Shown: positions 43,076-50,838 of the stretch, one piece after another
Layout: every line of letters begins with the position of its first letter
Numbering within the stretch: the first letter of the stretch is position 1
Assembly (NCBI RefSeq): GCF_009674605.1
Contig: NZ_WKJO01000001.1
Coordinates: 186,001 to 250,000 of the forward strand
From: Haloferax litoreum
GTDB taxonomy: Archaea; Halobacteriota; Halobacteria; Halobacteriales; Haloferacaceae
DNA length: 64,000 nt
Direction: 5' to 3'
The notes under the pieces: model-generated
What the model saw: only the letters and a program-made list of their open reading frames with translations
What the model was told of the DNA's origin: nothing
Databases searched by the model: none
Position numbers and translations under genes: made by a program

Positions 43076-43504
43076 ATGCCCGACAACGTTCTCGTCGCCT
43101 TCGACGGCTCTCCGCTTTCAGAGCGTGCGCTCACATACGCTATCGAGAACTTCCCGGACGCAGCCATCACTTCGATTTACGTCATCAATCCTATCGACTC
43201 GGTTATCGACGTGGAGGCTGGCGGCCTACCAGTCGCTACGGACTGGTACGAGAATGCTCGAGAAGAGGCAACCAGAATTCTCACGACCGCCACGGACCTC
43301 GCGGCGGAACAGAATACCGAACTCAACACCGTCACGGAAGTCGGTAAACCGGCACGAGCAATCCTCGAATACGCTGACGACCACGACGTTGTCCAGATCG
43401 TCATCGGCAGCCATGGCCGCTCCGGAATCGACCGTGCGATCCTCGGGAGCGTTGCCGAGACAGTCACCCGCCGAGCACAAATCCCGGTGACGGTCATCAG
43501 TTGA
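43076..43504 (+). CDS. Universal stress protein (UspA family)
   Basis: A 142-residue UspA-fold protein. Seen: MPDNVLVAFDGSPLSERAL at the N-terminus and the nucleotide-binding motif GSHGRSGIDRAILGSVAETV (about 118-137), the G-x2-G-x9-G-S pattern of ATP-binding Usp proteins. The ATG at 43076 starts the family-like region; the longer in-frame extension from 42998 is not like the family. Next to a metal P-type ATPase, so it may act in metal or redox stress. Single domain, cytoplasmic. Confidence 0.93.
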   Translation: MPDNVLVAFDGSPLSERALTYAIENFPDAAITSIYVINPIDSVIDVEAGGLPVATDWYENAREEATRILTTATDLAAEQNTELNTVTEVGKPARAILEYADDHDVVQIVIGSHGRSGIDRAILGSVAETVTRRAQIPVTVIS

Positions 43505-43627
43505 GTTGTTCGAACCGGAAGGAGTCTGTCGTTCCATAATGTCGAGAAACCGCCCGAACGCGGCCAAATGTAGACCCAGTGAGATACCGACAATGCAAAA
43601 TCAACACACACAGTATGACATCATTGA

Positions 43628-45808
43628 GTGACCGTTACTGAATCACCCCCGCTATCGACGTGTACTGTCCAGATCGAACGACGAGGGGGCCGTGGCGAAG
43701 CGGGCGCGCGCGGGCTCGAACGCCACCTTCGGGATACACCTGGCGTCCACGACGTCGACGTCTCGTTCCGAACGGGGAGCGCTCGAATCACGTACGACGA
43801 GAGCGTCACCTCAGAGGAACGGATTCGAGACGCGGTCCGCAGCCGTGCCGTCTCTATCCAGGACGGACCCGACACGACAACCGACGAGACGACCTCTCGC
43901 ACGGAACTCAGACGGGAGGCAGTGTTCGTCGGTCTGACCCTGTTCGGTATGGTGACGGGCTTGGCGACAGGGTGGCTCGACGGACCGCCACTCCTCATGT
44001 GGTCCGGCTACGGCGTCGCGTACGTATTCGGTGGGTGGTACGGGCTCAAGGGGGCCATCTCGTCGCTCCGCCACCGCGCAGTCGATATCGACCTGTTAAT
44101 GATCGTCGCCGCGCTCGGTGCCCTCTCGATCGGGGCACCGTTCGAAGGAGCGATGCTCCTCTTCTTGTTCTCGCTGTCGAACACGCTCCAACACTACGCT
44201 ATCGGCCGTTCGCGCCGGGCGATCAAGTCGCTCGTCGAGATGCGGCCGGACGAAGCGCAGATCCTCCGCGACGGTGAGGAGGTCACTGTTTCCATCGACG
44301 ACGTTGCTGTCGGTGACGTGTTCGTCGTCCGTCCCGGTGACAAGATTCCGCTCGACGGCATCATCACGTCCGGCGAGGGAACGGTCGATCAAGCCTCGCT
44401 CACCGGCGAGTCTGTCCCCGTGCCGAAGGAACCCGGCGACGAGGTGTTTGGTGGAACGATCAACGAGAGTGGGAGTCTCGAAATCGAAGTCACTCGACAG
44501 GCCCACGAATCGGCGATCAGCCGCCTCATCTACATGGTCGAACGCGCTCAAAGCGAGAAGGCACCCACACAGCGACTCATCGACCGTCTCGAACAACCGT
44601 ACGTCCTCGGCGTGTTCGCACTCACGATTGCAGCTATTGCGATACCAGTCGGGCTCGGAAGCGAGTTCACGGGGACGTTCTACCGAGCGATGACGCTTAT
44701 GGTCGCCGCCTCACCGTGTGCGGTCATCATCTCGACGCCCGCGGCAGTCCTCTCAGCAATCGCATCCGGTGGGAGGCAGGGCGTGCTGTTCAAGGGCGGC
44801 GAACACGTCGAGACCGCGGCACGCATCGATGCGGTCGCCTTCGACAAGACCGGCACACTCACACAGGGTGACACGCAGTTGACCGACGTATTCGTCCGTG
44901 ACGGGACGGCAGACGAGACACTGACCGAAGACGGACTACTCTCCATCGCGGCCGCAGTGCAGGCCCGCTCGGAGCACCACCTCGCTCGTGCGACCGTGGG
45001 GGCGGCAAGAACTCGGTCACTCGAAGTCGCCGACGCGGAGCGGTTTCAGTCAACTGCCGGGAAAGGAGTCAAAGCAGACGTCGACGGCAGGACCACCCAT
45101 ATTGGGAATCGCAGTTATTTCGAGACCGTTCTCGGAGACGCGGCAATCGATGGTCTCGAACCTGGCCTCGACCGCCTCCAAACATTAGAGGCAGAGGGGA
45201 AAACGAGCGTCCTCGTCGCCAGAGAAAGCCACGGCGAAGTCAGCGTCTTGGGGTGGCTCGCCTTCACCGACGCGGTTCGACCTGACGCTGCCGAGATGAT
45301 CGACGACCTCCGCTCGCTTGGTGTGGAGCACATCGTCATGCTGACGGGCGACAACGAGCGTGTCGCACAGCGGATCGCCGAGGAAGTCGGCATCGACGAA
45401 GTCCAGGCGGAACTGCTGCCGGAGGAGAAAGTAGCGACCATCGAAGAACTGGTTGACCGACACGAGAACGTGGCGATGGTCGGCGACGGCGTCAACGACG
45501 CGCCAGCGCTCGCCACAGCGACCCTCGGCATAGCGATGGGCGGCGCAGGGACCGACGTCGCACTTGACACTGCCGACGTGGTGCTGATGGGCGACGACCT
45601 CAGCAAGATTCCCTACGTTCTCGGCCTCGGACGCAAGACCCGCCGGACACTCACGGTCAATCTCGCCATCGCCTTCGGCGCGATTGCACTCATGGTCGGC
45701 ACGATCCTTCTCCAAGGTATCCCGCTTCCACTCGCAGTGGTCGGCCACGAGGGTTCGACGGTCATCGTCTCACTGAACGGCCTTCGGTTGCTCGGCTTTC
45801 GCGGGTGA
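43628..45808 (+). CDS. P1B-type heavy-metal transporting ATPase
   Basis: A 726-residue metal pump. Seen: an N-terminal HMA-like fold (about 1-75) without CxxC (STCTVQIERRGGRG instead), transmembrane helices, actuator LTGESVP, membrane metal site ASPCAVIIS, phosphorylation DKTGTLTQG, SEHHLARA where SEHPLA is usual, hinge MVGDGVNDAPAL and the last-helix VGHEGSTVIV. SPC together with HEGST resembles the P1B-4 subgroup (cobalt, zinc or iron export). The start is GTG 43628; an ATG at 43615 is out of frame. It follows uspA by 123 bases. Confidence 0.9.
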   Translation: MTVTESPPLSTCTVQIERRGGRGEAGARGLERHLRDTPGVHDVDVSFRTGSARITYDESVTSEERIRDAVRSRAVSIQDGPDTTTDETTSRTELRREAVFVGLTLFGMVTGLATGWLDGPPLLMWSGYGVAYVFGGWYGLKGAISSLRHRAVDIDLLMIVAALGALSIGAPFEGAMLLFLFSLSNTLQHYAIGRSRRAIKSLVEMRPDEAQILRDGEEVTVSIDDVAVGDVFVVRPGDKIPLDGIITSGEGTVDQASLTGESVPVPKEPGDEVFGGTINESGSLEIEVTRQAHESAISRLIYMVERAQSEKAPTQRLIDRLEQPYVLGVFALTIAAIAIPVGLGSEFTGTFYRAMTLMVAASPCAVIISTPAAVLSAIASGGRQGVLFKGGEHVETAARIDAVAFDKTGTLTQGDTQLTDVFVRDGTADETLTEDGLLSIAAAVQARSEHHLARATVGAARTRSLEVADAERFQSTAGKGVKADVDGRTTHIGNRSYFETVLGDAAIDGLEPGLDRLQTLEAEGKTSVLVARESHGEVSVLGWLAFTDAVRPDAAEMIDDLRSLGVEHIVMLTGDNERVAQRIAEEVGIDEVQAELLPEEKVATIEELVDRHENVAMVGDGVNDAPALATATLGIAMGGAGTDVALDTADVVLMGDDLSKIPYVLGLGRKTRRTLTVNLAIAFGAIALMVGTILLQGIPLPLAVVGHEGSTVIVSLNGLRLLGFRG

Positions 45809-46060
45809 GCAACGTGCAAGGTAGGATACACGCCGCATTTCGAACCGTTACGTGAAGACCTGCCGAACACTAACAGATGAAACCACGAAACCAGCTAGTG
45901 ATGTGTCCCGTGGTTTCGTTGTACTGACCGAAGGCCAGCCCGAGGCGTGACCGACTTGCGCGCGGTATTCAGCACGACAAAAGAGAGCTATCAATTGACA
46001 TCCATTCCAACATGTCCTCGGGACTGGCACAGAGACTACAAACGACGTGACGATTCTGTA

Positions 46061-46097
46061 CCACGAGCGAGGCCGAAAGCCGAGTCTCGTGGGTTTT
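46061..46097 (+). terminator. Hairpin and T-run after the metal ATPase
   Basis: CCACGAG paired with CTCGTGG, with an inner GGC/GCC, followed by GTTTTT at about 46093-46098. The form is that of an intrinsic terminator on the plus strand. It is 250 bases after the ATPase stop. Confidence 0.45.
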
Positions 46098-46198
46098 TCC
46101 CTCCACTGTGAGACGTAACGCGTCTCACGAGCCTTCGTTCGCTGACGCTCACGAAGACAGGTTTTTGAAGAGGTCCTCGCGCCGCGAAGCGGTGCTCA

Positions 46199-46218
46199 AA
46201 CCCCTCGAAAAAGGGGTT
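46199..46218 (-). terminator. Hairpin directly after egsA
   Basis: Immediately after the egsA stop the minus strand reads AACCCCT, a T-rich loop, then AGGGGTT, a perfect 7-base stem. It likely terminates egsA transcription; it is one base from the stop codon. Confidence 0.5.
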
Positions 46219-47265
46219 CTAGATAACGCCCGTAATCGTCGCCGCCTCGATTGCGGCGTCTTCGCTCACGCCGTCGCCGAGGATAGTGTAACGGTCACGA
46301 ATCTCGTGGGCCGTCGTGAGTGCCTCGATAATCATCTCGTCGGAGATGCCGAGTTCGTCCGCCGTCGTCGGCGCACCCATCGTCGAGAGTGCGTCGCGGA
46401 TGTCGGTCCACTCGCCGCGGGGACCGCTGTGGAAGTATTCGGTCATGATGGAGCCAACACCGACCTGATGGCCGTGGAGTGCGCGTCCGGGGGCGAGGCG
46501 GTCCAGTTGGTGCGAGAAGAGGTGCTCGGCACCCGAGGCCGGTCGAGACGAATCCGCGATAGACATGGCGACGCCCGAGGACACGAGCGCCTTCGTGACA
46601 ATCCACGCCGACTCTTCGAGGCCGGGTTTGATGGAATCGGCACTCTCGACCAGCAGTTCGGCGGTCATCTGTGAGAGTGCGCCGGCGTACTCGGAGTATT
46701 CGACGTTCTTCAGACGGTGGGCGAGTTCCCAGTCTTTCACCGCGGTGTAGTTCGAGATGATGTCTGCGCACCCGGCGGTGGTCAGTTCCCACGGCGCTTC
46801 GGCGAGCAGTTCGGTGTCGGCGACGACGGCTAACGGCGGGTCGGCGGCGACGGAGTGACGCGTGTCGCCTTCCGGAATCGAGGACCGGCCAGAGACGATA
46901 CCGTCGTGGCTAGCCGCCGTGGGGACGGAGACGAACCCACATTCGAGGCGGTCCGAGGCCATCTTCGCCACGTCGATTGGTTTGCCGCCGCCGAGGGCGA
47001 TGAGGTACCCAGCGTCCATCTCGCGGCCGATTTCGACGACGCGCTCGACGGACTCGAAACTCGCGCGGTCCAGCGAGACGGAGTCGATGCCGTCGAACTG
47101 CGAGCGAATACGGTCGCCGGCGATACGCTCAGGTGACGGACTCGTGACGAGCAACGGGTCACCGGAGAGGTACAACTCGGCGACGCAGTCGGCGAGTTGG
47201 TCGAGGACACCGTGGCCGACGAGGACGTTCCGAGGAAGTTTGATCCACGTCGATTTGTCGAACAT
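46219..47265 (-). CDS. egsA: sn-glycerol-1-phosphate dehydrogenase
   Basis: A 348-residue NAD(P)-dependent enzyme that makes the glycerol-1-phosphate backbone of archaeal ether lipids from dihydroxyacetone phosphate. Seen: GGGKPIDVAK (92-101), metal and active-site ASHDGIVS (118-125), GAEHLFSHQLD and ALHGHQVGVG with the zinc histidines. The ATG at 47265 (MFDKSTWIKLPRNVLVG) is the family start; an in-frame ATG 9 codons upstream is less likely. A terminator hairpin follows at once. Cytoplasmic. Confidence 0.96.
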   Translation of the reverse strand: MFDKSTWIKLPRNVLVGHGVLDQLADCVAELYLSGDPLLVTSPSPERIAGDRIRSQFDGIDSVSLDRASFESVERVVEIGREMDAGYLIALGGGKPIDVAKMASDRLECGFVSVPTAASHDGIVSGRSSIPEGDTRHSVAADPPLAVVADTELLAEAPWELTTAGCADIISNYTAVKDWELAHRLKNVEYSEYAGALSQMTAELLVESADSIKPGLEESAWIVTKALVSSGVAMSIADSSRPASGAEHLFSHQLDRLAPGRALHGHQVGVGSIMTEYFHSGPRGEWTDIRDALSTMGAPTTADELGISDEMIIEALTTAHEIRDRYTILGDGVSEDAAIEAATITGVI

Positions 47266-47349
47266 ACGCAAGCATCGGCTACGATGGTTCATAGTGTTTC
47301 TCGTCTCGGTAGCCCCGAACGGGCGACGGCGCGTGGGTCGCGGGCGGAG

Positions 47350-48030
47350 TTAGGCGAGTGTGTTGACCGCGTCCCAGAGGAACAGCACGCCGAATCCACC
47401 GAGGACGACGGCGCTGAGTGCCGCGACGACGGGGGCGAACGACTCGACTCGCTGTTCGGCGGCGACGAGGGCCGCCGGGAACCCGGTCACCCAGATGGCG
47501 ATACCGCCGAAGAAGCCGAGGATGAGCGCCGGACTCCCCGTCTGGACGATGAGGAGGTTCGAGAGCGACGCGCCGAGGTAAGGCGTGTGCGAGAGAACGT
47601 CGACAGTCCCGGTTTCGAGTAAGCCGACGCCGATGGTGAGCCAAAAGAGAATCTGGTACGGATTCGTCAACGCGAGGACGAACGCCTTCGTGAACCCGGC
47701 GCTGTCGGTGTCGGGGTCGGCGGCCTCACGGAACGTCGTCTGCATCTCCTTGGCAGCACCGTATGCGAAGTACAGCATGAGGATGCCGCCAGCACCGACC
47801 ATCACGGCGCGAATCGTCGGGAACTGCTCGACGAAGGCGACGAGGCCGAGGGCGGCGAGGACGAAGAACAACGCGTCGGCACTCATCGCGCCGAGACCAG
47901 CGCGGGCACCCGACGACCACCCGCGGACGACGCTCTCTTCGGCGATGACGGCGTTCATCGGTCCCGGCGGGGCGGCGAGGGCGAGGCCGAAGACCAACCC
48001 AGCACCGAGCGACGGGAGGACGGTAGACAT
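47350..48030 (-). CDS. LysE/RhtB-family amino acid exporter
   Basis: A 226-residue membrane protein with six helices. Seen: the family N-terminus AAPPGPMNAVIAEESVVRG (about 18-36), helices at about 50-75 (SADALFFVLAALGLVAFVEQF), TNPYQILFWLTIGVGLLE (about 116-133) and the C-terminal GFFGGIAIWVTGFPAALV. Family members export lysine, threonine or other amino acids. The ATG at 48030 is chosen, the upstream in-frame sequence being Arg/Ser rich and not family-like. Downstream of the GDT1-like gene by 62 bases, same strand. Confidence 0.88.
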   Translation of the reverse strand: MSTVLPSLGAGLVFGLALAAPPGPMNAVIAEESVVRGWSSGARAGLGAMSADALFFVLAALGLVAFVEQFPTIRAVMVGAGGILMLYFAYGAAKEMQTTFREAADPDTDSAGFTKAFVLALTNPYQILFWLTIGVGLLETGTVDVLSHTPYLGASLSNLLIVQTGSPALILGFFGGIAIWVTGFPAALVAAEQRVESFAPVVAALSAVVLGGFGVLFLWDAVNTLA

Positions 48031-48092
48031 CACCGCTTCTTGGCTCGAATCCGTGAAAAATGACGCGGATGCGGTGACTGCTGACCGACCGG

Positions 48093-48788
48093 TCAGAGAA
48101 GCGAGAGAACGACGTCGGACGCGGCCCCGACGAACGTCTCCCACGCGGAGAACCCGGTGAAGATGGCGATGGTCGTATCGAGGGCGAAGAATCCGAAGAG
48201 CGACGCGGCACCGAGGTACGCCTTGCGGGTGTCGAACCGGTCCGAGAAGCGATGGAAGAAGTACGCGTTGGCGATACTCACCGGAATGATGGCGAGCATC
48301 TCACCGGCCCAGATTGCGGGGTGCGCGCCGTACTGGACGGCGAGGCCGATGGTCACGAGTTGGGTCTTGTCACCGAACTCGCCAGCGGCCATCATGGCGA
48401 AGATAGGGAAAAAGCCGCCGAAGCCGTGACTCGACACCTCTCGGCCGAACACGGTCGGCGTCGCGTCGAATCCGGTCAGTCCGCCGTCTGTCGCTGCCCC
48501 GGACCCGTGCTTCGATGGAGTCGAACGGTACAGAAGCACCGCGAACAGCGCGAACAACACCGCGGTGAAGGCGTCCAGCGCCACCGGTGGCAACGCGTTC
48601 TTCAACGCCTGCCCGAAGGCGATTTCGAGGGCGGTCCAGATGGCGAACGCGGACCCTGCCGCGGCGACGACGACTTTCGGGTCGTAGCGCGTCGAGAGGC
48701 CGGCGATGATGAACTGAACTTTCTCGCCGGGCAACACCGCGAGTTGTGCGACGAGTGCGACGACGAGAATCTCGGTCCACCCGGTCAT
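48093..48788 (-). CDS. GDT1/UPF0016-family (TMEM165-like) membrane cation transporter
   Basis: A 231-residue membrane protein made of two related halves with six or more helices. Seen: the family E-x-G-D-[KR]-[ST] motif in the second half, EFGDKT (137-142). The first half has only LPGEKVQ (19-25) at the matching place, so one of the two acidic motifs is degenerate. The family exports or moves Mn2+/Ca2+ in bacteria, yeast and plants. Overlaps the DtxR regulator by 4 bases (ATGA), which strongly suggests manganese or iron control. Confidence 0.88.
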   Translation of the reverse strand: MTGWTEILVVALVAQLAVLPGEKVQFIIAGLSTRYDPKVVVAAAGSAFAIWTALEIAFGQALKNALPPVALDAFTAVLFALFAVLLYRSTPSKHGSGAATDGGLTGFDATPTVFGREVSSHGFGGFFPIFAMMAAGEFGDKTQLVTIGLAVQYGAHPAIWAGEMLAIIPVSIANAYFFHRFSDRFDTRKAYLGAASLFGFFALDTTIAIFTGFSAWETFVGAASDVVLSLL

Positions 48789-49483
48789 GCAGTCGAAACA
48801 CCCTCGTCTTCACACGACTCGTCTGGTTCGCGGACGCGAATCGTCTGCGCGACGGACTCGGGAAGACTCTGTTCTCGCTCCGAGTTCGCGACGCGGACCG
48901 TGACCATGCCGAACGGTGCAACGTCGATTATCTCGATGGTGGTCCCGGGGACGACACCCGCCTCGGAGAGGTATTCCAACTCTTCTGGGTCGCGGTCACT
49001 GACTCGGCAGACGACGACAACGTCACCCACGACGTGGTCAGAGAGTGTCGAGAGACCAGACGAGGCTGGCGGGGTGAGGTCGGCGCTCGGAATCGGGTCG
49101 CCGTGTGGGTCGACTTCCGGGTCACCCAGTGCGGCGGCGACTCGGCGCTCGAACTCTTCGCTGATGTGGTGTTCGAGCGCGTCTGCCTCCTCGTGGACCT
49201 CGCTCCACGAGTAGTCGAGGTGTTCGGTGAGGTACGCCTCCAAGAGGCGGTGGTGACGGAGGACTTCGAGCGCGACTGTCTCGCCTTCTTCGGTGAGTTC
49301 GACGCCCTTGTACTTCTCGCGTTCGACCAGCCCGCGGTCTTCGAGTTTCCCGACCATGCTCGTCACCGTCGGGGGCGTCTTTCCCAGATACTCCGCGATA
49401 GCAGACGTGGAGACGGGCGGCCCGTGTTCCATCTGAAGAGAGTAGATTGCCTTGAGGTAGTCTTCCATCACGTCGCTCAACAT
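48785..49483 (-). CDS. DtxR/MntR/SirR-family metal-dependent regulator with FeoA-like domain
   Basis: A 232-residue regulator. Seen: winged helix (DVMEDYLKAIYSLQMEHG; PPTVTSMVGKLEDRGLVEREKYKGVELTEEG in pieces), dimerization helices with the metal-binding pair Glu104-His105 in ADALEHHI, a linker, then an SH3-type FeoA domain (about 150-215, VVPGTTIEIIDVAPFGMVTVRV). It keeps the canonical metal ligands, unlike the protein at 6959. Palindrome TTAGAC-GT-GTCTAA lies 9-22 bases before its ATG, fitting autoregulation. Operon with the GDT1-like transporter. Confidence 0.92.
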   Translation of the reverse strand: MLSDVMEDYLKAIYSLQMEHGPPVSTSAIAEYLGKTPPTVTSMVGKLEDRGLVEREKYKGVELTEEGETVALEVLRHHRLLEAYLTEHLDYSWSEVHEEADALEHHISEEFERRVAAALGDPEVDPHGDPIPSADLTPPASSGLSTLSDHVVGDVVVVCRVSDRDPEELEYLSEAGVVPGTTIEIIDVAPFGMVTVRVANSEREQSLPESVAQTIRVREPDESCEDEGVSTA

Positions 49484-49491
49484 GGGTTGAA

Positions 49492-49515
49492 TTAGACGTG
49501 TCTAAAGCAAATATC
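49492..49515 (-). promoter_or_regulatory. Promoter and DtxR-type operator of the dtxR-gdt1 operon
   Basis: A perfect palindrome TTAGAC-GT-GTCTAA (49492-49505) sits between a TATA-like AATATTTG (minus strand, near 49508-49515) and the ATG at 49483. DtxR-type operators are often TTAG...CTAA palindromes (for example the TTAGGTTAGSCTAACCTAA-type box). The location between TATA and start fits repression by the operon's own regulator when metal is bound. Confidence 0.7.
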
Positions 49516-49574
49516 TGATGGATGAAATCAGCGTTCGAGAGGCGGACTACTTCGGGGACTGAACGAGGGTCTGG

Positions 49575-50744
49575 TCAGATACCCTGTCCCATCAGGTGAC
49601 TTCGGAGGATGTCGGCGTTCTTCGTTCCCGACTCGGTGTTGACGACGACGACGCTGTCGTCTTCGTCGAACTCGTCGGACTGGTCCCACGCGGCGGCGAG
49701 GGCGACGCCACCGGCGGCACCGACTTCGACGCCGGCGGTCTGCGCGGCTTTGACCGCCGATTCGAGGGCGTCGTCGTCGCCGACAGTGACCGCGACACCG
49801 TCGGATTCCTCGATTGCACGGAGCGCGAGTGACCCGCCTGCCGGGTCTGGAATCTCCAGTTCGCCGACGATAGTGTCGGGGTGGTTCCACGCCTCGGTGT
49901 CGTCGTTTCCGACCTCCCACGCGGTGGCGATGGGTGAGCACCCGACCGACTGCGCGGCCACGAGTCGGGGCACGTCGTCGACGAGGCCGAGGTCTGACAG
50001 GTCGCGGAAGCCCTTGTAGACGCCGTAGACGAGTTCACCGGTCGCCACGGGGACGACGACCCAGTCGGGGACGGACCAGTCGAGACGCTCGGCAATCTCG
50101 TAGGCGATGGTCTTCGCGCCGTCGTGTCGATACGGATTGTCGAACTCTTGGAGCGTGTACCAGTCGCTCTTGAGTTTCTCGTGGAGTGCCGAGAGCGCGG
50201 CGGGGTAGCGCCCGCCGACGACTTTCATCTGGCCGCCGTGGACGTTCACCATCGCCTTGTTCGGGAACGGCGTCCGCGAGGGGACGAACCCGTACGAGCG
50301 CACGTCGACGAGGCCCGCGTAGGATGCCGCGGACTGGGCTCCGTTTCCGGGCGAGGCGTGAGCGACGACTTCCGCACCTGCTTCTCGTGCCGCCGTCGCA
50401 GCGAGCGAGAACCCACGGTCGAGGAACGTCCCGGTCGGGTTGCGTCCTTCGTCCTTGATGAGCAACGACCCCACACCCGCTTCGTCGCCGAGTGCCGACG
50501 CCTCGACGAGCGGTGTCGCACCTTCGTTCGCCGTCACGGGGTCGTCGAAGGGGAGGAGTTCGCGGTAGCGCCACATCGTGTCGAACGGACGTTCGGCGAG
50601 CGTCTCCGCGTCCCACTCGACACTGTCGAGGTCGTACGTCGGGTCGAGCGGTTCGTCCGCGTCGCTCGGCCCGATCACGTCGGCGTCGTACTCGTCACCG
50701 GTCTCCGTACACACCAGCCCAGAGAACGTGTCGGAAGTCTGCAT
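49575..50744 (-). CDS. Threonine-synthase-like protein lacking the PLP-binding lysine
   Basis: A 389-residue protein of PLP fold-type II. Seen: NEGATPLVEA (about 73-82), KDEGRNPTGTFLDRG (97-111), SPGNGAQSAASYAG (about 134-147), VVPVATGELVYG (the phosphate loop region) and SGTKNAD near the end. In active enzymes the third block reads NPTGSFKDRG with the Schiff-base lysine; here the codon is CTC, giving Leu108. The rest of the fold looks intact. It is therefore probably not a normal PLP enzyme. It stands alone, 91 bases upstream of the DtxR operon on the same strand. Confidence 0.85.
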   Translation of the reverse strand: MQTSDTFSGLVCTETGDEYDADVIGPSDADEPLDPTYDLDSVEWDAETLAERPFDTMWRYRELLPFDDPVTANEGATPLVEASALGDEAGVGSLLIKDEGRNPTGTFLDRGFSLAATAAREAGAEVVAHASPGNGAQSAASYAGLVDVRSYGFVPSRTPFPNKAMVNVHGGQMKVVGGRYPAALSALHEKLKSDWYTLQEFDNPYRHDGAKTIAYEIAERLDWSVPDWVVVPVATGELVYGVYKGFRDLSDLGLVDDVPRLVAAQSVGCSPIATAWEVGNDDTEAWNHPDTIVGELEIPDPAGGSLALRAIEESDGVAVTVGDDDALESAVKAAQTAGVEVGAAGGVALAAAWDQSDEFDEDDSVVVVNTESGTKNADILRSHLMGQGI

Positions 50745-50838
50745 AGGCGGCCCTTTCGGGGGGAGGAACTAAGCCCTTCCCGTCGGGCGATGGCTCCCAC
50801 CCGTAGGGGCTTTGTGTCACCCGTCCGAGGAACCGTGT

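Larger units (their letters stand above)
45809..46218. other. Gene-poor stretch with several hairpins between the metal ATPase and egsA
   Basis: About 410 bases without a gene. Perfect or near-perfect inverted repeats seen: GAAACCACG (45879-45887) with CGTGGTTTC (45909-45917); CCACGAG (46061-46067) with CTCGTGG (46086-46092); GTGAGACG (46108-46115) with CGTCTCAC (46121-46128); CTTCGT with ACGAAG (about 46133-46156); and AACCCCT (46199-46205) with AGGGGTT (46212-46218). Some are followed by T-runs. They look like transcription terminators for the two convergent genes, possibly with remains of an insertion edge. Confidence 0.5.
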
